A DNA stretch of 64,000 nucleotides, from positions 3,060,850 through 3,124,849 of the forward strand of contig NZ_JACBZA010000001.1 in NCBI RefSeq assembly GCF_013408535.1. Reading direction: 5' to 3'. Source of the DNA: Actinopolymorpha cephalotaxi. GTDB lineage: Bacteria; Actinomycetota; Actinomycetes; Propionibacteriales; Actinopolymorphaceae. A model generated the notes under the pieces. That model ran no database searches. It was not told the DNA's origin and was given only the letters and a program-made list of their open reading frames with translations. Shown here piece after piece: positions 38,549 through 49,016 of the stretch. Each line of letters begins with the position of its first letter. Position 1 is the first letter of the stretch. A program made the translations under genes and the position numbers.

Positions 38549-38932
38549 ATGTCAGTCGGACCACTTTCCCAGGTGCACATCAGCGTCGGTGACGTCGACC
38601 GGTCGGTGGAGTTCTACCGCGACGTACTCCAGATCCCGTTCCTGTTCCGGGTCCCCGGGCAGCCGATGGCGTTCTTCCAGTCGGGTGACGTGCGCCTCTA
38701 TCTCGGCGTACCGGAGACACCGGACTTCGCCGGCCGGGTGACGCTCTACTTCGGTGTCGACGACCTCGACGCCGAACACGCCCGGCTGCGTGAGCGCGGC
38801 GTGGAGTTCCTCGACGGACCGCACCTGGTGCACCGGGACGAGGTGACGGAGTTGTGGATGGCGTTCTTCCGCGACCCCGACGGCAACAACCTCGCGCTCA
38901 CCAGCGAACGCCCGCCGAATCAGGCTGTCTGA
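38549..38932 (+). CDS. VOC-fold (glyoxalase/bleomycin-resistance-like) protein
   Basis: The 127-residue vicinal-oxygen-chelate protein has VHISVGDVDRSVEFYRDVLQIPFLF at the start (metal His near residue 10), LYFGVDDLDAEHARLRERGVEF in the second half, and AFFRDPDGNNLALTSE at the end (metal Glu near 119). Members are lyases, dioxygenases or drug-binding proteins. Control by the divergent MarR regulator suggests detoxification. AGGAGAGG precedes the ATG. Confidence 0.9.
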   Translation: MSVGPLSQVHISVGDVDRSVEFYRDVLQIPFLFRVPGQPMAFFQSGDVRLYLGVPETPDFAGRVTLYFGVDDLDAEHARLRERGVEFLDGPHLVHRDEVTELWMAFFRDPDGNNLALTSERPPNQAV

Positions 38933-38988
38933 CCCGCGGACGGCTGCCCCTGGAAAGCACACGCCCTTCCGAGGAGGGGCATATCGGG

Positions 38989-40302
38989 TCAGGAGGAGGT
39001 GCGCTCCTCGGAGTTCTCCTCGGCCTCGTCCCAGGAGTGGTGGTCCACCCGGGTGACCAGGATGGTCGGGATCCGGTTACGGCGGCCGACCGGGCCCTCG
39101 GCCAGCAGCTGCAGGCCCTCCACGGCTACCCTCGCCCCCGGGATCGGCACCTTGTCCAGGTGCTTGGCCATCAGGCCGCCGACGCTGTCCACGTCCTCGT
39201 CGTCCAGCTCCAGGTCGAACAGCTCGCCGAGCTCGTGGATCGGCAACCTCGAGCTGACCCGCACCGCCCCGCTGCCGAGGCGTTCGACCGACTGCGGCGC
39301 CACGTCGTACTCGTCGGTGATCTCGCCGACGATCTCCTCCAGGATGTCCTCGATCGTGACCAGGCCGGCGGTGCCGCCGTACTCGTCCAGGACGATCGCG
39401 AGGTGCGTGCGCTGTTGCTGCATCTCCCGCAGCAGGCCGTCGACCGGCTTGGAGTCGGGCACGAACGCCGGCGGGCGCATCACCTGCTCGACGCGTTCGG
39501 TGGTCTCGGCCTGGCGGTTGTCGTACACCCGCTGGGTGACGTCCTTGAGGTAGGCCACGCCCACCACGTCGTCGAGGTTCTCCCCGATCACGGGGATCCG
39601 GGAGAAGCCGCTGCGCAGGGCGAGCGACATCAGCTGACGCAGGGTCTTGTTGCGTTCGAGGACCACGATGTCGGTACGGGGAACCATCACCTCGCGCACG
39701 ATGGTGTCGCCCAGCTCGAACACCGAGTGGATCATCTCGCGCTCGCCGGACTCGATCACCCGGCTCGCCTCGGCGATGTCGACCAGCTCGCGCAGCTCGG
39801 CCTCGGTGGCGAACGGGCCCTCGCGAAAGCCCTTGCCGGGGGTGAGGGCGTTACCGAGCAGGATCAGCAGCTTCGGCAGCGGGCCGAGTACCCGGGTCAG
39901 CGCGAGCACCGACGGCGCGGTCACCAGCGCCACCCGGTCGGGGTGCTGGCGGCCGATCGTGCGCGGCGCCACGCCGACGACGACGTACGACACCAGGATC
40001 ATCACCCCGGCGGTGACCAGGATCGCCGCCCAGGTCGCGTGGAAGACGCCGAACAGCACGTCGGCGACCAGCACGGTGGCTGTCAGCTCGCAGACCAGCC
40101 GCAGGAAGAGGGCGGTGTTGAGGTACGGCGCGCGGTCCTCGACCAGCATGCGTACCCGGTCCGCACCACGCCGGCCGGCCGCGACCAGACCGTCGGCACG
40201 CGACTTGGAGAACGCCGACAGGGCAGCCTCGGCGGAGGCGAGGAACCCGGCGACGAGGACCAGGAACGCAGCCAGGACGACCAGCCAGACGTCACCGGTC
40301 AT
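38989..40302 (-). CDS. CNNM/CorC-type membrane protein with CBS domains
   Basis: Member of the TlyC/CorC "hemolysin" family, now seen as magnesium-related transporters. The 437-residue protein has four hydrophobic segments (DUF21/CNNM, residues 5-150; [18 protein letters not shown]), two CBS domains from about 210 ([59 protein letters not shown]), and a C-terminal FAD-binding-like CorC_HlyC domain. It starts in the ybeY stop (ATGA). This pairing is widely conserved. Confidence 0.94.
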   Translation of the reverse strand: MTGDVWLVVLAAFLVLVAGFLASAEAALSAFSKSRADGLVAAGRRGADRVRMLVEDRAPYLNTALFLRLVCELTATVLVADVLFGVFHATWAAILVTAGVMILVSYVVVGVAPRTIGRQHPDRVALVTAPSVLALTRVLGPLPKLLILLGNALTPGKGFREGPFATEAELRELVDIAEASRVIESGEREMIHSVFELGDTIVREVMVPRTDIVVLERNKTLRQLMSLALRSGFSRIPVIGENLDDVVGVAYLKDVTQRVYDNRQAETTERVEQVMRPPAFVPDSKPVDGLLREMQQQRTHLAIVLDEYGGTAGLVTIEDILEEIVGEITDEYDVAPQSVERLGSGAVRVSSRLPIHELGELFDLELDDEDVDSVGGLMAKHLDKVPIPGARVAVEGLQLLAEGPVGRRNRIPTILVTRVDHHSWDEAEENSEERTSS

Positions 40303-40769
40303 CCGTCGTCGCCCGCCCCACGATGCGGTTGCCACTCCGCCAGCAGGCGGGCTTGCAGGCCGAACATCTCCTGATGCTCCTCAGGCTCGCCGTGGTCGTA
40401 TCCCAGCAGGTGCAGGATCCCGTGCGTGGCGAGCAGCTGCAACTCGTCCTCGGTGGAGTGACCGGCATCCTTCGCCTGGCGTTCGGCGACCTGCGGGCAC
40501 AGCACCACGTCGCCCAGCAGCCCGCTCGGCGGCTCCTCGCCCTCCCGGCCGGGCCGCAGCTCGTCCATCGGGAACGCGAGGACGTCGGTCGGGCCGGGCT
40601 CGTCCATCCACCGCACGTGGTGCTCGGCCATCGTCTCCTCGTCGACGAGGACGACCGACAGCTCGGCCTGTGGGTGCAGCCGCATCCGGTCCAGGACGAA
40701 GCGGGCGAGCCGGGACAGCTCGCGTTCGTCGACCTCGGCGCCGGACTCGTTGGCGATGTCAATGCTCAT
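40299..40769 (-). CDS. ybeY: Endoribonuclease YbeY, rRNA maturation
   Basis: Zinc-dependent single-strand RNase for 16S rRNA 3'-end processing and ribosome quality control. The 156-residue protein has [10 protein letters not shown] near residue 60, [10 protein letters not shown] near 85 and the catalytic [11 protein letters not shown] near 115 with the three zinc histidines. Downstream of phoH and overlapping the CNNM gene, as in other actinobacteria. Confidence 0.96.
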   Translation of the reverse strand: MSIDIANESGAEVDERELSRLARFVLDRMRLHPQAELSVVLVDEETMAEHHVRWMDEPGPTDVLAFPMDELRPGREGEEPPSGLLGDVVLCPQVAERQAKDAGHSTEDELQLLATHGILHLLGYDHGEPEEHQEMFGLQARLLAEWQPHRGAGDDG

Positions 40770-40856
40770 GGGCGCTTCACAGATGCTTTCGCGATGGTGG
40801 CGGAATCTCGGTGGCGGCTCGACGGTACGCGGGCGCCGGACCGGTCGGCGAGCCGG

Positions 40857-41942
40857 TCAGGGACGCCGCGGCGCGGGCTGGCGCCGGCCGACCTCGACCG
40901 GACGGCCGGCGGCGTCCGTGGAGCGCTTGGCCTCGTAGGCGTCGTAGGCGGCGACGATCCGGCCCACCAGCTTGTGGCGTACGACGTCCTGGCTGCCCAG
41001 CGTGCTGAAGTGCACGTCGTCGAGCCCGTCGAGGATGTCGTGCACGACCTTCAGCCCCGACGACGTGCCGCCCGGCAGGTCGATCTGGGTGACGTCGCCG
41101 GTCACCACCATCTTGGAGCCGAAGCCCAGCCGGGTGAGGAACATCTTCATCTGCTCCGGCGAGGTGTTCTGAGCCTCGTCCAGGACGATGAACGCGTCGT
41201 TGAGGGTGCGGCCGCGCATGTAGGCGAGCGGCGCGACCTCGATCGTCCCGGCGGTCAGCAACCTCGGGATGGAGTCGGGGTCGATCATGTCGTGCAGCGC
41301 GTCGTACAGCGGCCGGAGGTAGGGGTCGATCTTCTCCGACAGCGTGCCGGGCAGGAAGCCCAGCCGCTCGCCGGCCTCGACCGCCGGCCGGGTGAGGATG
41401 ATCCGGTTGACCTGCTTGGCCTGCAGCGCCTGGACCGCCTTCGCCATCGCGAGGTAGGTCTTGCCGGTGCCGGCCGGGCCGACGGAGAAGATCACCGTGT
41501 GCTTGTCGATCGCGTCGACGTAGCGCTTCTGCCCGACCGTCTTGGGCCGGATCGTGCGGCCGCGGTTGGACAGGATGTTGAGGGTGAGGACGTCGGTGGG
41601 GCGTTCGGCGTCGCGGGTACGCAGCATCGCCACGCTGCGCTCCACCGCGTCGGAGGTCAGGCCGTGCCCGGAACGGACGATGGCGACCAGCTCGTCGAAG
41701 AGCTGCTCGACGAGGATGCGCTCCTCCGGCGGGGCGGTCACGGTGATCTCGTTGCCGCGCACGTGGATCTGGGCGTCGAACTCCTTCTCCGCCACCTGGA
41801 GGAACTCGTCGCCCGGCCCGAGCAGGCTCACCATCGAGATGCTGGAGGGTACGACGATCTTGGTCTGTGTGGGGCTGGTCTGCGCCATGGGCGGCCTGTT
41901 CGGCCCCTCCTTCGGTATCCCGACGCTCGAAACGTCGTTCAT
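40857..41942 (-). CDS. phoH: PhoH family ATPase
   Basis: Predicted RNA-linked ATPase, 361 residues. An N-terminal KH-like segment (about 20-110) precedes the P-loop domain: Walker [11 protein letters not shown] near 149, [24 protein letters not shown]-type Walker B in [24 protein letters not shown] near 250, and a sensor [14 protein letters not shown] 41942 has GGAG five bases upstream; ATG 41888 is an alternative. Part of the hrcA-dnaJ-HIT-phoH-ybeY block. Confidence 0.95.
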   Translation of the reverse strand: MNDVSSVGIPKEGPNRPPMAQTSPTQTKIVVPSSISMVSLLGPGDEFLQVAEKEFDAQIHVRGNEITVTAPPEERILVEQLFDELVAIVRSGHGLTSDAVERSVAMLRTRDAERPTDVLTLNILSNRGRTIRPKTVGQKRYVDAIDKHTVIFSVGPAGTGKTYLAMAKAVQALQAKQVNRIILTRPAVEAGERLGFLPGTLSEKIDPYLRPLYDALHDMIDPDSIPRLLTAGTIEVAPLAYMRGRTLNDAFIVLDEAQNTSPEQMKMFLTRLGFGSKMVVTGDVTQIDLPGGTSSGLKVVHDILDGLDDVHFSTLGSQDVVRHKLVGRIVAAYDAYEAKRSTDAAGRPVEVGRRQPAPRRP

Positions 41943-42085
41943 CGTAGCTCCGCCCGGCCGGAACCGGGACTGGTATTTCCGCTGTGGGCGAGATGCCCGG
42001 TCCGCCCTGGCGTGAAGATCACCCCGGGACGGGTCGACGCCGGCGGCACCGGCCGGGGGCCGGCGGCACCGGCGAGGGGCCGCGG

Positions 42086-42439
42086 CTAGCCGAGCGCGTC
42101 GGACATCTGCCGGCCGGCCAGCACGTGCAGGTGGCAGTGGAACACGCCCTGGCCACCCTCGGCGCCGATGTTGGTGACCACGCGGTAGCCGGACTCGCGT
42201 ACGCCCAGCTCGTCGGCCACCGCGGCGCACTCGCGCAACAGCTCACCGGCCAGCTCCGGATCGGCGGCGACCACCGCGTCGAGGTCGGCCCGGTGCTCCT
42301 TGGGGATCACCAGCACGTGCACCGGCGCCTGCGGGGTCACGTCGGGGAAGGCCAGCGTGCGCTCGGTCTCGCGGACCACCTCCGCCGGAATCTCCCCCGC
42401 CACGATGCGGCAGAACACGCAGTCGGCGTCGCTCGTCAC
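42086..42439 (-). CDS. HIT-family nucleotide-binding protein
   Basis: Histidine-triad protein of 117 residues, probably a purine nucleoside phosphoramidase. CVFCRIVAGEIPAEVV at the start, HVLVIPKEH in the middle, and the triad QGVFHCHLHVLAG near residue 99. GGAGGGGAG precedes its GTG. It is separated from dnaJ by only 62 bases; the rsmE gene often found here in actinobacteria is absent. Confidence 0.94.
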   Translation of the reverse strand: MTSDADCVFCRIVAGEIPAEVVRETERTLAFPDVTPQAPVHVLVIPKEHRADLDAVVAADPELAGELLRECAAVADELGVRESGYRVVTNIGAEGGQGVFHCHLHVLAGRQMSDALG

Positions 42440-42501
42440 GCCGGGCTCCCCTCCGTCGGTTCGGATCGTTCGGTTCGGATCGTTCGGTTCGGGTCTTCGG
42501 T

Positions 42502-43635
42502 TCAGCCGTTGAACGCGTCCCGGATGCGGGAGAAGACCCCGCCCCTGCGCTCGGAGGTGAACTGCCCGCTGGCCTTCTCCTCGCCGCGCAGCCTGGCCAA
42601 CTCGGTGAGCAGCTCCCGCTGGGTGTGGTCGAGCCGGGACGGGGTTTCCACCACCACGTGCACCACCAGGTCACCGCGCCGGGAACCACCGGACAGGTGG
42701 GGTACGCCGCGGCCGGGGATCACCAGCTCGTGGCCGGACTGGGTGCCCGCCTTGGCCTCCACCTCGACCGAGTCCTCGTCCAGGGTGTCCAGGGAGATCG
42801 TGGTGCCGAGCGCGGCGGCGGTCATCGGCAGCTTGACGGTGCAGTGCAGGTCGTTGCCGTGCCGGCTCCACACCTCGTGCGGCTCGACCTGGATCTCGAC
42901 GTACAGGTCGCCGGCGGGTCCGCCACCGGGCCCCACCTCGCCCTGGCCGGACAGCTGGATGCGGGTGCCGTCGTCGACGCCGGCCGGGATCTTGACCGCG
43001 AGCGTACGGCGGGACAGCACCCGTCCCTCCCCCGCGCACTCCGGGCAGGGGTTGGGGATGATCGTTCCGAACCCCTGGCAGCGGGGGCACGGCCGGGTGG
43101 TCATCACCTGGCCCAGGAACGAACGCTGGACGGAGTTGACCTCGCCGCGGCCCTCACACACCGTGCAGGTGCTCGGCGACGTGCCGGGAGCGGCGCCGCC
43201 GCCCTGGCAGCTCTGGCACACCACGGCGGTGTCGACCTGGATCTCCTTGACCGCGCCGAACACCGCCTCGGCGAGGTCGACCGGGAGGCGCAGCAGCGCG
43301 TCCTGGCCACGCCGGGTGCGCGGACGAGGCCCGCGGGTGCCGGACGAGCCGAAGAACGCGTCCATGATGTCGGTGAACGAGAAGCCCGGACCGAACCCCG
43401 CGCCCTGGCCGGCGCCGGACGCCATCGGGTCGCCGCCCAGGTCGTACACCTCGCGCTTCTTCGGGTCCGACAGGACCTCGTATGCGCGGGTGACCTCCTT
43501 GAACCGCTCCTGCGTCTCCGGGTCGGGGTTGACGTCTGGGTGCAGCGTGCGCGCCAGCCGACGGTAGGCCTTCTTGATCTCCTCCGCGGAGGCGTCGCGA
43601 CGGACGCCGAGGAGCTCGTAGTAGTCCTGGCTCAT
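42502..43635 (-). CDS. dnaJ: Chaperone DnaJ (actinobacterial DnaJ2 type)
   Basis: Hsp40 co-chaperone of DnaK, 377 residues. J domain at 1-65 with the HPD motif, a short Gly/Phe region, four CxxCxGxG zinc motifs (about 140-210: [32 protein letters not shown]), and two C-terminal substrate domains. It lies directly behind hrcA, the classic arrangement of the second dnaJ of actinobacteria. The ATG at 43635 removes a non-family extension. Confidence 0.96.
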   Translation of the reverse strand: MSQDYYELLGVRRDASAEEIKKAYRRLARTLHPDVNPDPETQERFKEVTRAYEVLSDPKKREVYDLGGDPMASGAGQGAGFGPGFSFTDIMDAFFGSSGTRGPRPRTRRGQDALLRLPVDLAEAVFGAVKEIQVDTAVVCQSCQGGGAAPGTSPSTCTVCEGRGEVNSVQRSFLGQVMTTRPCPRCQGFGTIIPNPCPECAGEGRVLSRRTLAVKIPAGVDDGTRIQLSGQGEVGPGGGPAGDLYVEIQVEPHEVWSRHGNDLHCTVKLPMTAAALGTTISLDTLDEDSVEVEAKAGTQSGHELVIPGRGVPHLSGGSRRGDLVVHVVVETPSRLDHTQRELLTELARLRGEEKASGQFTSERRGGVFSRIRDAFNG

Positions 43636-43673
43636 GCTCTGGGATGCCTTCGGCACTGACTCATTCCCTCGGA

Positions 43674-44693
43674 TCATTCCCCTGCGAGGATCTGGCTGAC
43701 ATAGCGGGCTACGGCGCGAACCGCTCCCATGGTGCCCGGGTAGTCCATTCGGGTCGGCCCGACCACCCCGAGATTGGCGACGGCCTCGTCCCCAGGACCA
43801 TAGCCGGTGGTGACCACTGAAGCCGTGGAGAGTTCGACGACGGGGTTCTCGTGACCGATCCGGACGGTGAAGCCGGACGGGCCGGTGGCCTCACCGAGCA
43901 GGCGGAGCAGGACGACCTGCTCCTCCAGTGCCTCCAGGACCGGCCGGATGGAGGTGTGGAACTCCGCGCCGAACGGGATGAGGTTGGCCGTACCACTCAC
44001 CGCGATCCGGCCCTCGGTGCGCTCGGCGACGGTCTCCATGAACGTCGACACGATGGCGGTGACCTGCGGGCGTTCGGACACCTCGAACGCGTCCGGCAGG
44101 TCGGCGACCGCCGACGCCGCGTCGGTGAGCGACCGTCCGATGACCGCGGCGTTGAGCCGGGCCCGGACGTCGCGCAGGAACTCGTCGGCCACCGTGCCGC
44201 CGGCGTCGACCACCCGCTGCTCGACCCGGCCGGTGCTGGTGATCAGGACGATCAGCAGCCGGGTGGACGACAACGTGACGAGTTCCACATGCCGCACCGT
44301 GGAGCGGGTGAGCGTGGGGTACTGCACGACGGCGACCTGCCGGGTGATCTGGGCGAGCAGGCGCACCGTGCGGTGCACCACGTCGTCCAGGTCGATCGCA
44401 CCCTCCAGGAACGCCGAGATGGCGCGGCGTTCGGCGCTCGACATCGGCTTGATCGTGGTCAGCCGGTCGACGAACAGGCGGTAGCCCTTGTCGGTGGGGA
44501 TCCGGCCGGCGCTGGTGTGCGGCTGGGCGATGTAGCCCTCCTCCTCCAGCGCGGCCATGTCGTTGCGCACGGTCGCCGGGGACACCCCCAGGTTGTGCCG
44601 GTCGACCAGCGCCTTCGAGCCGACGGGCTCCTCGGTGTGGACGTAGTCCTCGACGATCGCGCGGAGGACGGCCAGCTTCCGGTCGTCGAGCAT
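43674..44693 (-). CDS. hrcA: Heat-inducible transcription repressor HrcA
   Basis: Represses class-I heat-shock genes by binding CIRCE; GroEL supports its activity. The 339-residue protein has the N-terminal winged helix ([64 protein letters not shown], spread over residues 8-72) and the GAF-like dimerisation domain ending [18 protein letters not shown] precedes the ATG. A CIRCE-type repeat lies 165-200 bases upstream. Confidence 0.96.
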   Translation of the reverse strand: MLDDRKLAVLRAIVEDYVHTEEPVGSKALVDRHNLGVSPATVRNDMAALEEEGYIAQPHTSAGRIPTDKGYRLFVDRLTTIKPMSSAERRAISAFLEGAIDLDDVVHRTVRLLAQITRQVAVVQYPTLTRSTVRHVELVTLSSTRLLIVLITSTGRVEQRVVDAGGTVADEFLRDVRARLNAAVIGRSLTDAASAVADLPDAFEVSERPQVTAIVSTFMETVAERTEGRIAVSGTANLIPFGAEFHTSIRPVLEALEEQVVLLRLLGEATGPSGFTVRIGHENPVVELSTASVVTTGYGPGDEAVANLGVVGPTRMDYPGTMGAVRAVARYVSQILAGE

Positions 44694-44856
44694 TGGCTTC
44701 GGCCTCCCTCGTCCTGGTGCGTTCACGTCTACGTGCGGTGGTGCGGTTGGTTCGGACGGTACCGGCTCGCGCGAGCCGCCGGGCGTGGCAGTGGGCCCGC
44801 CACCTCGACGAGCCCACGCGCGAGTGCGCCGTCCGAACGGATCATGGACCGGCACC

Positions 44857-44889
44857 AGACTGGCACTCGCCGAACCTGAGTGCCAGTCT
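44857..44889. promoter_or_regulatory. CIRCE element upstream of hrcA
   Basis: AGACTGGCACTC-N9-GAGTGCCAGTCT: the conserved GCACTC-N9-GAGTGC core of CIRCE with 12-bp perfect arms. The outer bases (CTG instead of TTA) are GC-shifted, as in other actinobacteria. It lies between hrcA and the divergent metallo-hydrolase gene, 50 bases from the latter's start, and could repress both. Confidence 0.88.
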
Positions 44890-44939
44890 ACGGCGACACG
44901 GCCACCTTGTGCCGACCGCGCCGATGGGATGCTGTGGGC

Positions 44940-45851
44940 GTGAATGTCCCCGAAGCCGACCCGACCGGCAGCTGGACCGAGGTGGGGTCCGGCTGTTTCG
45001 CCCGTCGCTACCCGTCGTTCGACGTCACCGTGGGCGTGGTCGTCGGCGCCGGCGGACTGCTCGTCGTGGACACCCGGGGCGGTCCACGCGAAGCGGACGA
45101 ACTCCGCGCCGACCTCGCCACGCTGTCCGACCTGCCGGTCCGGTGGGTCGTCGACACCCACTGGCACTTCGACCACACGTTCGGTAACGGCAGGTTCGCC
45201 GACGCCACGATCTACGGCCACGAGACGGTGCCCGGGGTGCTGGCCGAGCGGGGTGAGGAGGTACGCGCCGACCTCGCCCGGCGCTCCACCGAGTGGGCAC
45301 AGGACATGGCCGAGCTCGTGCTGACCCCGCCCGACCGCACCTTCGCCTCGGTGGCCGTCGTCGACCTCGGTGACCGGGTGGTCGAACTCGTCCACCCCGG
45401 CCGCGGCCACACCGACGGCGACGTGGCCGTCCGGGTGCCGGACGCCGACGTCGTGTTCGCCGGCGACCTGGTGGAGGAGTCCGGGCCGCCGGCGTACGGC
45501 GACGACTCGTTCCCGCTGGAGTGGCCGCCGACGCTGGAGATCTTCACCGGCCTGCTCACACCGTCGTCGGTAGTCGTGCCCGGGCACGGCGCCGTGGTGG
45601 ACCAGGCGTTCGTGACCGCGCAGTTCGGCGACGTCACCGCGGTCGCGGAGACGATCCGCCGGCTGTTCCAGGAGGGTGTGCCGGAGGGCGAGGCACTGGC
45701 CGTGGCGGAGTGGCCCTACGCCACTGAGCGGCTGGCCGAGGCGGTCCGCCGGGGTTACCGGCACCTGCGCGAGTCCGGCGCCCCGACGGCCGGGCCCGCG
45801 GGACCGGAAGCGGGACCGGGCCGGCGTTCCCTCCCCCTGCTGGGCCAGTAG
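44940..45851 (+). CDS. Metallo-beta-lactamase-fold hydrolase
   Basis: The 303-residue protein has the zinc motif THWHFDH near residue 83, [12 protein letters not shown] near 160, the Asp ligand in [10 protein letters not shown] and a final PGHG. Members hydrolyse varied esters, thioesters and lactams; the substrate here is unknown. The GTG at 44940 has GATGCT six bases upstream and no ribosome-binding site. The gene faces away from hrcA across the CIRCE element, so heat control is possible. Confidence 0.88.
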   Translation: MNVPEADPTGSWTEVGSGCFARRYPSFDVTVGVVVGAGGLLVVDTRGGPREADELRADLATLSDLPVRWVVDTHWHFDHTFGNGRFADATIYGHETVPGVLAERGEEVRADLARRSTEWAQDMAELVLTPPDRTFASVAVVDLGDRVVELVHPGRGHTDGDVAVRVPDADVVFAGDLVEESGPPAYGDDSFPLEWPPTLEIFTGLLTPSSVVVPGHGAVVDQAFVTAQFGDVTAVAETIRRLFQEGVPEGEALAVAEWPYATERLAEAVRRGYRHLRESGAPTAGPAGPEAGPGRRSLPLLGQ

Positions 45852-46009
45852 CCGAAACGACCGCCGGCGTACGACGTACGACGCCGGGCGGTGCTGCGAC
45901 CGGTCGGTGCCGGCGCCGGGCACACGGCGTGGCGGACGGCACGCGGCGTGGCGGCGGGCGGCGTGGCGGTCCCCGCTCGCGGGCCGGTCCGCCGCTACGC
46001 TCACCGATC

Positions 46010-46861
46010 ATGGCCGGACCTGGTGATCGCTATACGCAGGACGTCCTGACCACCGACTGGCGGGCGCCGAAGCTCGGCCGGACGGTCGAGGTGGACGTCG
46101 AGCCCGACATGGTGCTCGAGGACGCCACCACCGGCTTCTGCGGCGCGGTGGTCGCGATCCAGCGCGACCTCGTGGTGCTGGAGGACCGGCGCGGGGTGCG
46201 GCGCAGCTATCCGTACGGTCCGGGGTTCTGGCTGGAGGGGAAGCCGGTCGCGATCCGGCGCCCGAAGGCAGCGCCCGCGGCCGGGCCCACCCGCACCGCG
46301 TCAGGTTCGATCGCGGTCCGCAACTCACGGGCCAGGGTCGCCCGGGCCAGCCGGATCTACGTCGAGGGCCGCCACGACGCGGAGCTGATCGAGAAGGTGT
46401 GGGGCGACGACCTGCGGATCGAGGGCGTCGCCGTGGAGTACCTCGAGGGTGTGGACGACCTCGCCGCGGTCGTGGCGGAGTTCCGGCCCGAACCCCGGCG
46501 CCGACTCGGCGTCCTGGTCGACCACCTGGTCCCCGGCAGCAAGGAGAGCCGGATCGCCGAGGAGGTCGCGCGCGGGCCCTACGGCGCTCACGTCCTGGTG
46601 GTCGGACACCCGTTCGTGGACATCTGGGCGGCCGTACGACCCGAACGGGTGGGTCTGGACCGCTGGCCCGACATCCCCCGGCAGACGGAGTGGAAGCACG
46701 GCATCTGCGCCGCCCTGGGCTGGCCGCACGACGAGCAGGCCGACATCGCCCGGGCGTGGAAGCAGATCCTGGGCACCGTCCGCGACTTCCGAGACCTCGA
46801 ACCCGCGCTGCTCGGCCGGGTCGAGCACCTCATCGACTTCGTCACCGTCGACGCCGACTGA
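46010..46861 (+). CDS. DUF3097 family protein
   Basis: Actinobacterial conserved protein of 283 residues, function unknown. Family features: YTQDVLTTDWRAPKLGRTVEVDVEPDMVLEDATTGFCGAVVAIQR at the N-terminus (interrupted by no gap), IYVEGRHDAELIEKVWGDDLRIEGVAVEYLEG near 118 (a Toprim-like acidic pattern), and VLVVGHPFVDIWAAVRPERVG. The ATG at 46010 follows TACGCT by nine bases, without a ribosome-binding site. The Toprim resemblance suggests nucleic-acid chemistry, but this is not shown. Confidence 0.88.
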   Translation: MAGPGDRYTQDVLTTDWRAPKLGRTVEVDVEPDMVLEDATTGFCGAVVAIQRDLVVLEDRRGVRRSYPYGPGFWLEGKPVAIRRPKAAPAAGPTRTASGSIAVRNSRARVARASRIYVEGRHDAELIEKVWGDDLRIEGVAVEYLEGVDDLAAVVAEFRPEPRRRLGVLVDHLVPGSKESRIAEEVARGPYGAHVLVVGHPFVDIWAAVRPERVGLDRWPDIPRQTEWKHGICAALGWPHDEQADIARAWKQILGTVRDFRDLEPALLGRVEHLIDFVTVDAD

Positions 46862-47085
46862 TTCTTTCCCGGCTGTCACCCGACCCGGTGTCTTTCGTTC
46901 GGCCGGACGGTTCGGCGCATTCGCCCGATGCGTCGGGTGCCGGCTTCGGCCCGGGCGTGACAGGCTGGACGGGAGGGCGCGGCGGGCCGGTCCCGTGGCG
47001 CACGCCGTGAGATCTCGCCTGACGCCCACCGGCGGTCCCCGGCGGCCCGGTGAGGGCCACCCGGGTATCGGGTAAGGAGGCCGAC

Positions 47086-47598
47086 ATGAGCCAGCAGCAC
47101 GAGGAACCCCGGCCGGGCAACGGAACGCCGCCACCCTCACCGGAGCCTGGCCGCTCGCCGTATCCCCCGCCGGAGAGCGGTACGACACGGCCGCCGACGC
47201 CGGAGCCGGGTGCGACCTCCTCGCCGTCACCGGAGCAGCCGACGGCGGGATCAGGTGTCATGACGGTGGAGGACGAGCGGAACTGGGCGTTCGGCGCGCA
47301 TCTGGGCAGTTTCGTCGCCGCCTACGTCGCCCTCGGCTTCCTCTGCCCGCTGATCGTGTTGCTGGCCAAGGGAAAGGACTCGGCATACGTCAGATACCAC
47401 GCGGTCGAGTCGCTGAACTTCCAGCTCACCACGCTGCTGGCGGCCGCGATCGCGGGCCTGCTGGTCTTCGTGGTGATCGGGCTGGTGCTGCTGCCGTTCA
47501 TCGGGATCGCCTACGTCGTGCTGGTGATTCTCGCCAGCGTCGCCGCCCGGCGGGGTGAGTGGTACCGCTACCCGGTGAACATCCGCTTCGTCAAGTGA
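47086..47598 (+). CDS. DUF4870 membrane protein
   Basis: A 170-residue protein: about 60 Pro/Ser/Glu-rich residues followed by the DUF4870 domain with three hydrophobic segments (NWAFGAHLGSFVAAYVALGF, LTTLLAAAIAGLLVFVVIGL, FIGIAYVVLVILASVAARRG) and the typical YHAVESLNFQL. Role unknown. AAGGAGG stands five bases before the ATG. Confidence 0.9.
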   Translation: MSQQHEEPRPGNGTPPPSPEPGRSPYPPPESGTTRPPTPEPGATSSPSPEQPTAGSGVMTVEDERNWAFGAHLGSFVAAYVALGFLCPLIVLLAKGKDSAYVRYHAVESLNFQLTTLLAAAIAGLLVFVVIGLVLLPFIGIAYVVLVILASVAARRGEWYRYPVNIRFVK

Positions 47599-47655
47599 CG
47601 CCTGACAGCTGTCAAGGAAGGCCTGACAGCGCAAGCAGGTGACGATTTCGGAATG

Positions 47656-48954
47656 TCAACCAGCGCTTGACAGTAGGTCGCTGCCCCAGCCGAGCAGGTC
47701 CCTGACCACCGCGTCGGCGAGCAGCCGGCCGCGCAGGGTGAGGACGACCCGGCCGGCGGCCAGCGCCTCGGGGACCACCATCCCGTCCGCCGCCGCCCGC
47801 CTCGCCGCCGCACGCCCGGTGTCGTCCAGAACGCTCACGGCCAGGCCGCCCGCGAGGCGTACCTCCAACATGACGCGTTCGACCGTGCGGGTCTGCGCGT
47901 CCAGCACCTCCCGCGCGTGCGCGGGGCTCACGCCCCGGGCCAGGCGTTCGGCGTAGGCGGCGGGGTGCTTGACGTTCCACCACCGGACGCCGCCGACGTG
48001 GCTGTGGGCACCGGGACCGATCCCCCACCAGTCGCCGCCGGTCCAGTACAGCAGGTTGTGCCGGCACCGCGCTGTCTCGTCACGCGCCCAGTTGGAGACC
48101 TCGTACCACGAGAAGCCCGCCGCGTGCAGCGTCTCCTCCGCCCGCAGGTAGCGGTCGGCGAGCACGTCGTCGTCCGGGGCGGCGAGCACACCGCGCCGGA
48201 TCTGGGCGGCCAGTCGGGTGCCGTCCTCGACGATCAGCGAGTACGCCGACACGTGGTCGGGTCCGGCGGCGACCGCCGCGTCCAGGCTGGCCTGCCAGTC
48301 GTCGTCGGACTCCCCCGGCGTGCCGTAGATCAGGTCCAGGTTGACGTGGTCGAACCCGGCCGCCCGCGCCTCCGCGACGCACGCCTGCGGCCGGCCCGGG
48401 GTGTGCCGCCGGTCGAGGGTGGCGAGCACGTGCGGACGGGCGCTCTGCATGCCGAAGGAGATCCGGTTGAAGCCCTGTGCGCGCAACTCGTCGAGGTAGC
48501 GCCGGTCGACCGACTCGGGGTTCGCCTCCGTCGTCACCTCGGCACCCGGGGCGAGACCGAACTCCGCCTCCACCGCGCGCAGCACGGCGCCGAGGTCGGC
48601 GGGCGGGAGCAGCGTGGGCGTACCACCGCCGACGAACACCGTCGAGACCGGCGCGGCGGGCGCTCCGGTGGGCGCCGACAGCACCCGGCCGGCCAGCCGG
48701 ACCTCGCTGATCGCCGCCTGCGCGTACGTCGCCCGGGACGCGCCCGGGGCCGGACCGAGTTCCTCCGCGGTGTAGGTGTTGAAGTCGCAGTAGCCGCAGC
48801 GGGTCACGCAGAACGGCACGTGGACGTAGACCCCGAAGGGCCGGTCGGCAGTATCAGCAGCGTCGCCCAGACCCGCCAGCGCGGACGGCGGCAGCGCGCC
48901 GTCGCTCGGCACGGGTTCACCGTCGGGCAGGGTCGAGGGCACGGTCGCAGGCAA
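47656..48954 (-). CDS. hemW: Radical SAM heme chaperone HemW
   Basis: HemN-like protein thought to insert heme into proteins rather than oxidise coproporphyrinogen. The 432-residue protein has FGVYVHVPFCVTRCGYCDFNTY near residue 40 (4Fe-4S cysteines CxxxCxxC followed by x-Phe, the HemW pattern), VFVGGGTPTLLP near 110, NRISFGMQSA near 170 and the C-terminal HemN domain. The frame opens with TTG at 48954 without a clear ribosome-binding site, so the first ~35 residues are uncertain. Confidence 0.93.
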   Translation of the reverse strand: MPATVPSTLPDGEPVPSDGALPPSALAGLGDAADTADRPFGVYVHVPFCVTRCGYCDFNTYTAEELGPAPGASRATYAQAAISEVRLAGRVLSAPTGAPAAPVSTVFVGGGTPTLLPPADLGAVLRAVEAEFGLAPGAEVTTEANPESVDRRYLDELRAQGFNRISFGMQSARPHVLATLDRRHTPGRPQACVAEARAAGFDHVNLDLIYGTPGESDDDWQASLDAAVAAGPDHVSAYSLIVEDGTRLAAQIRRGVLAAPDDDVLADRYLRAEETLHAAGFSWYEVSNWARDETARCRHNLLYWTGGDWWGIGPGAHSHVGGVRWWNVKHPAAYAERLARGVSPAHAREVLDAQTRTVERVMLEVRLAGGLAVSVLDDTGRAAARRAAADGMVVPEALAAGRVVLTLRGRLLADAVVRDLLGWGSDLLSSAG

Positions 48955-49016
48955 TCAGTCGTCGAGAGGCCGGCAGTCAGGCAGGAGTTCGGCCAGGAGT
49001 TCAGGCAGGAGTTCGG

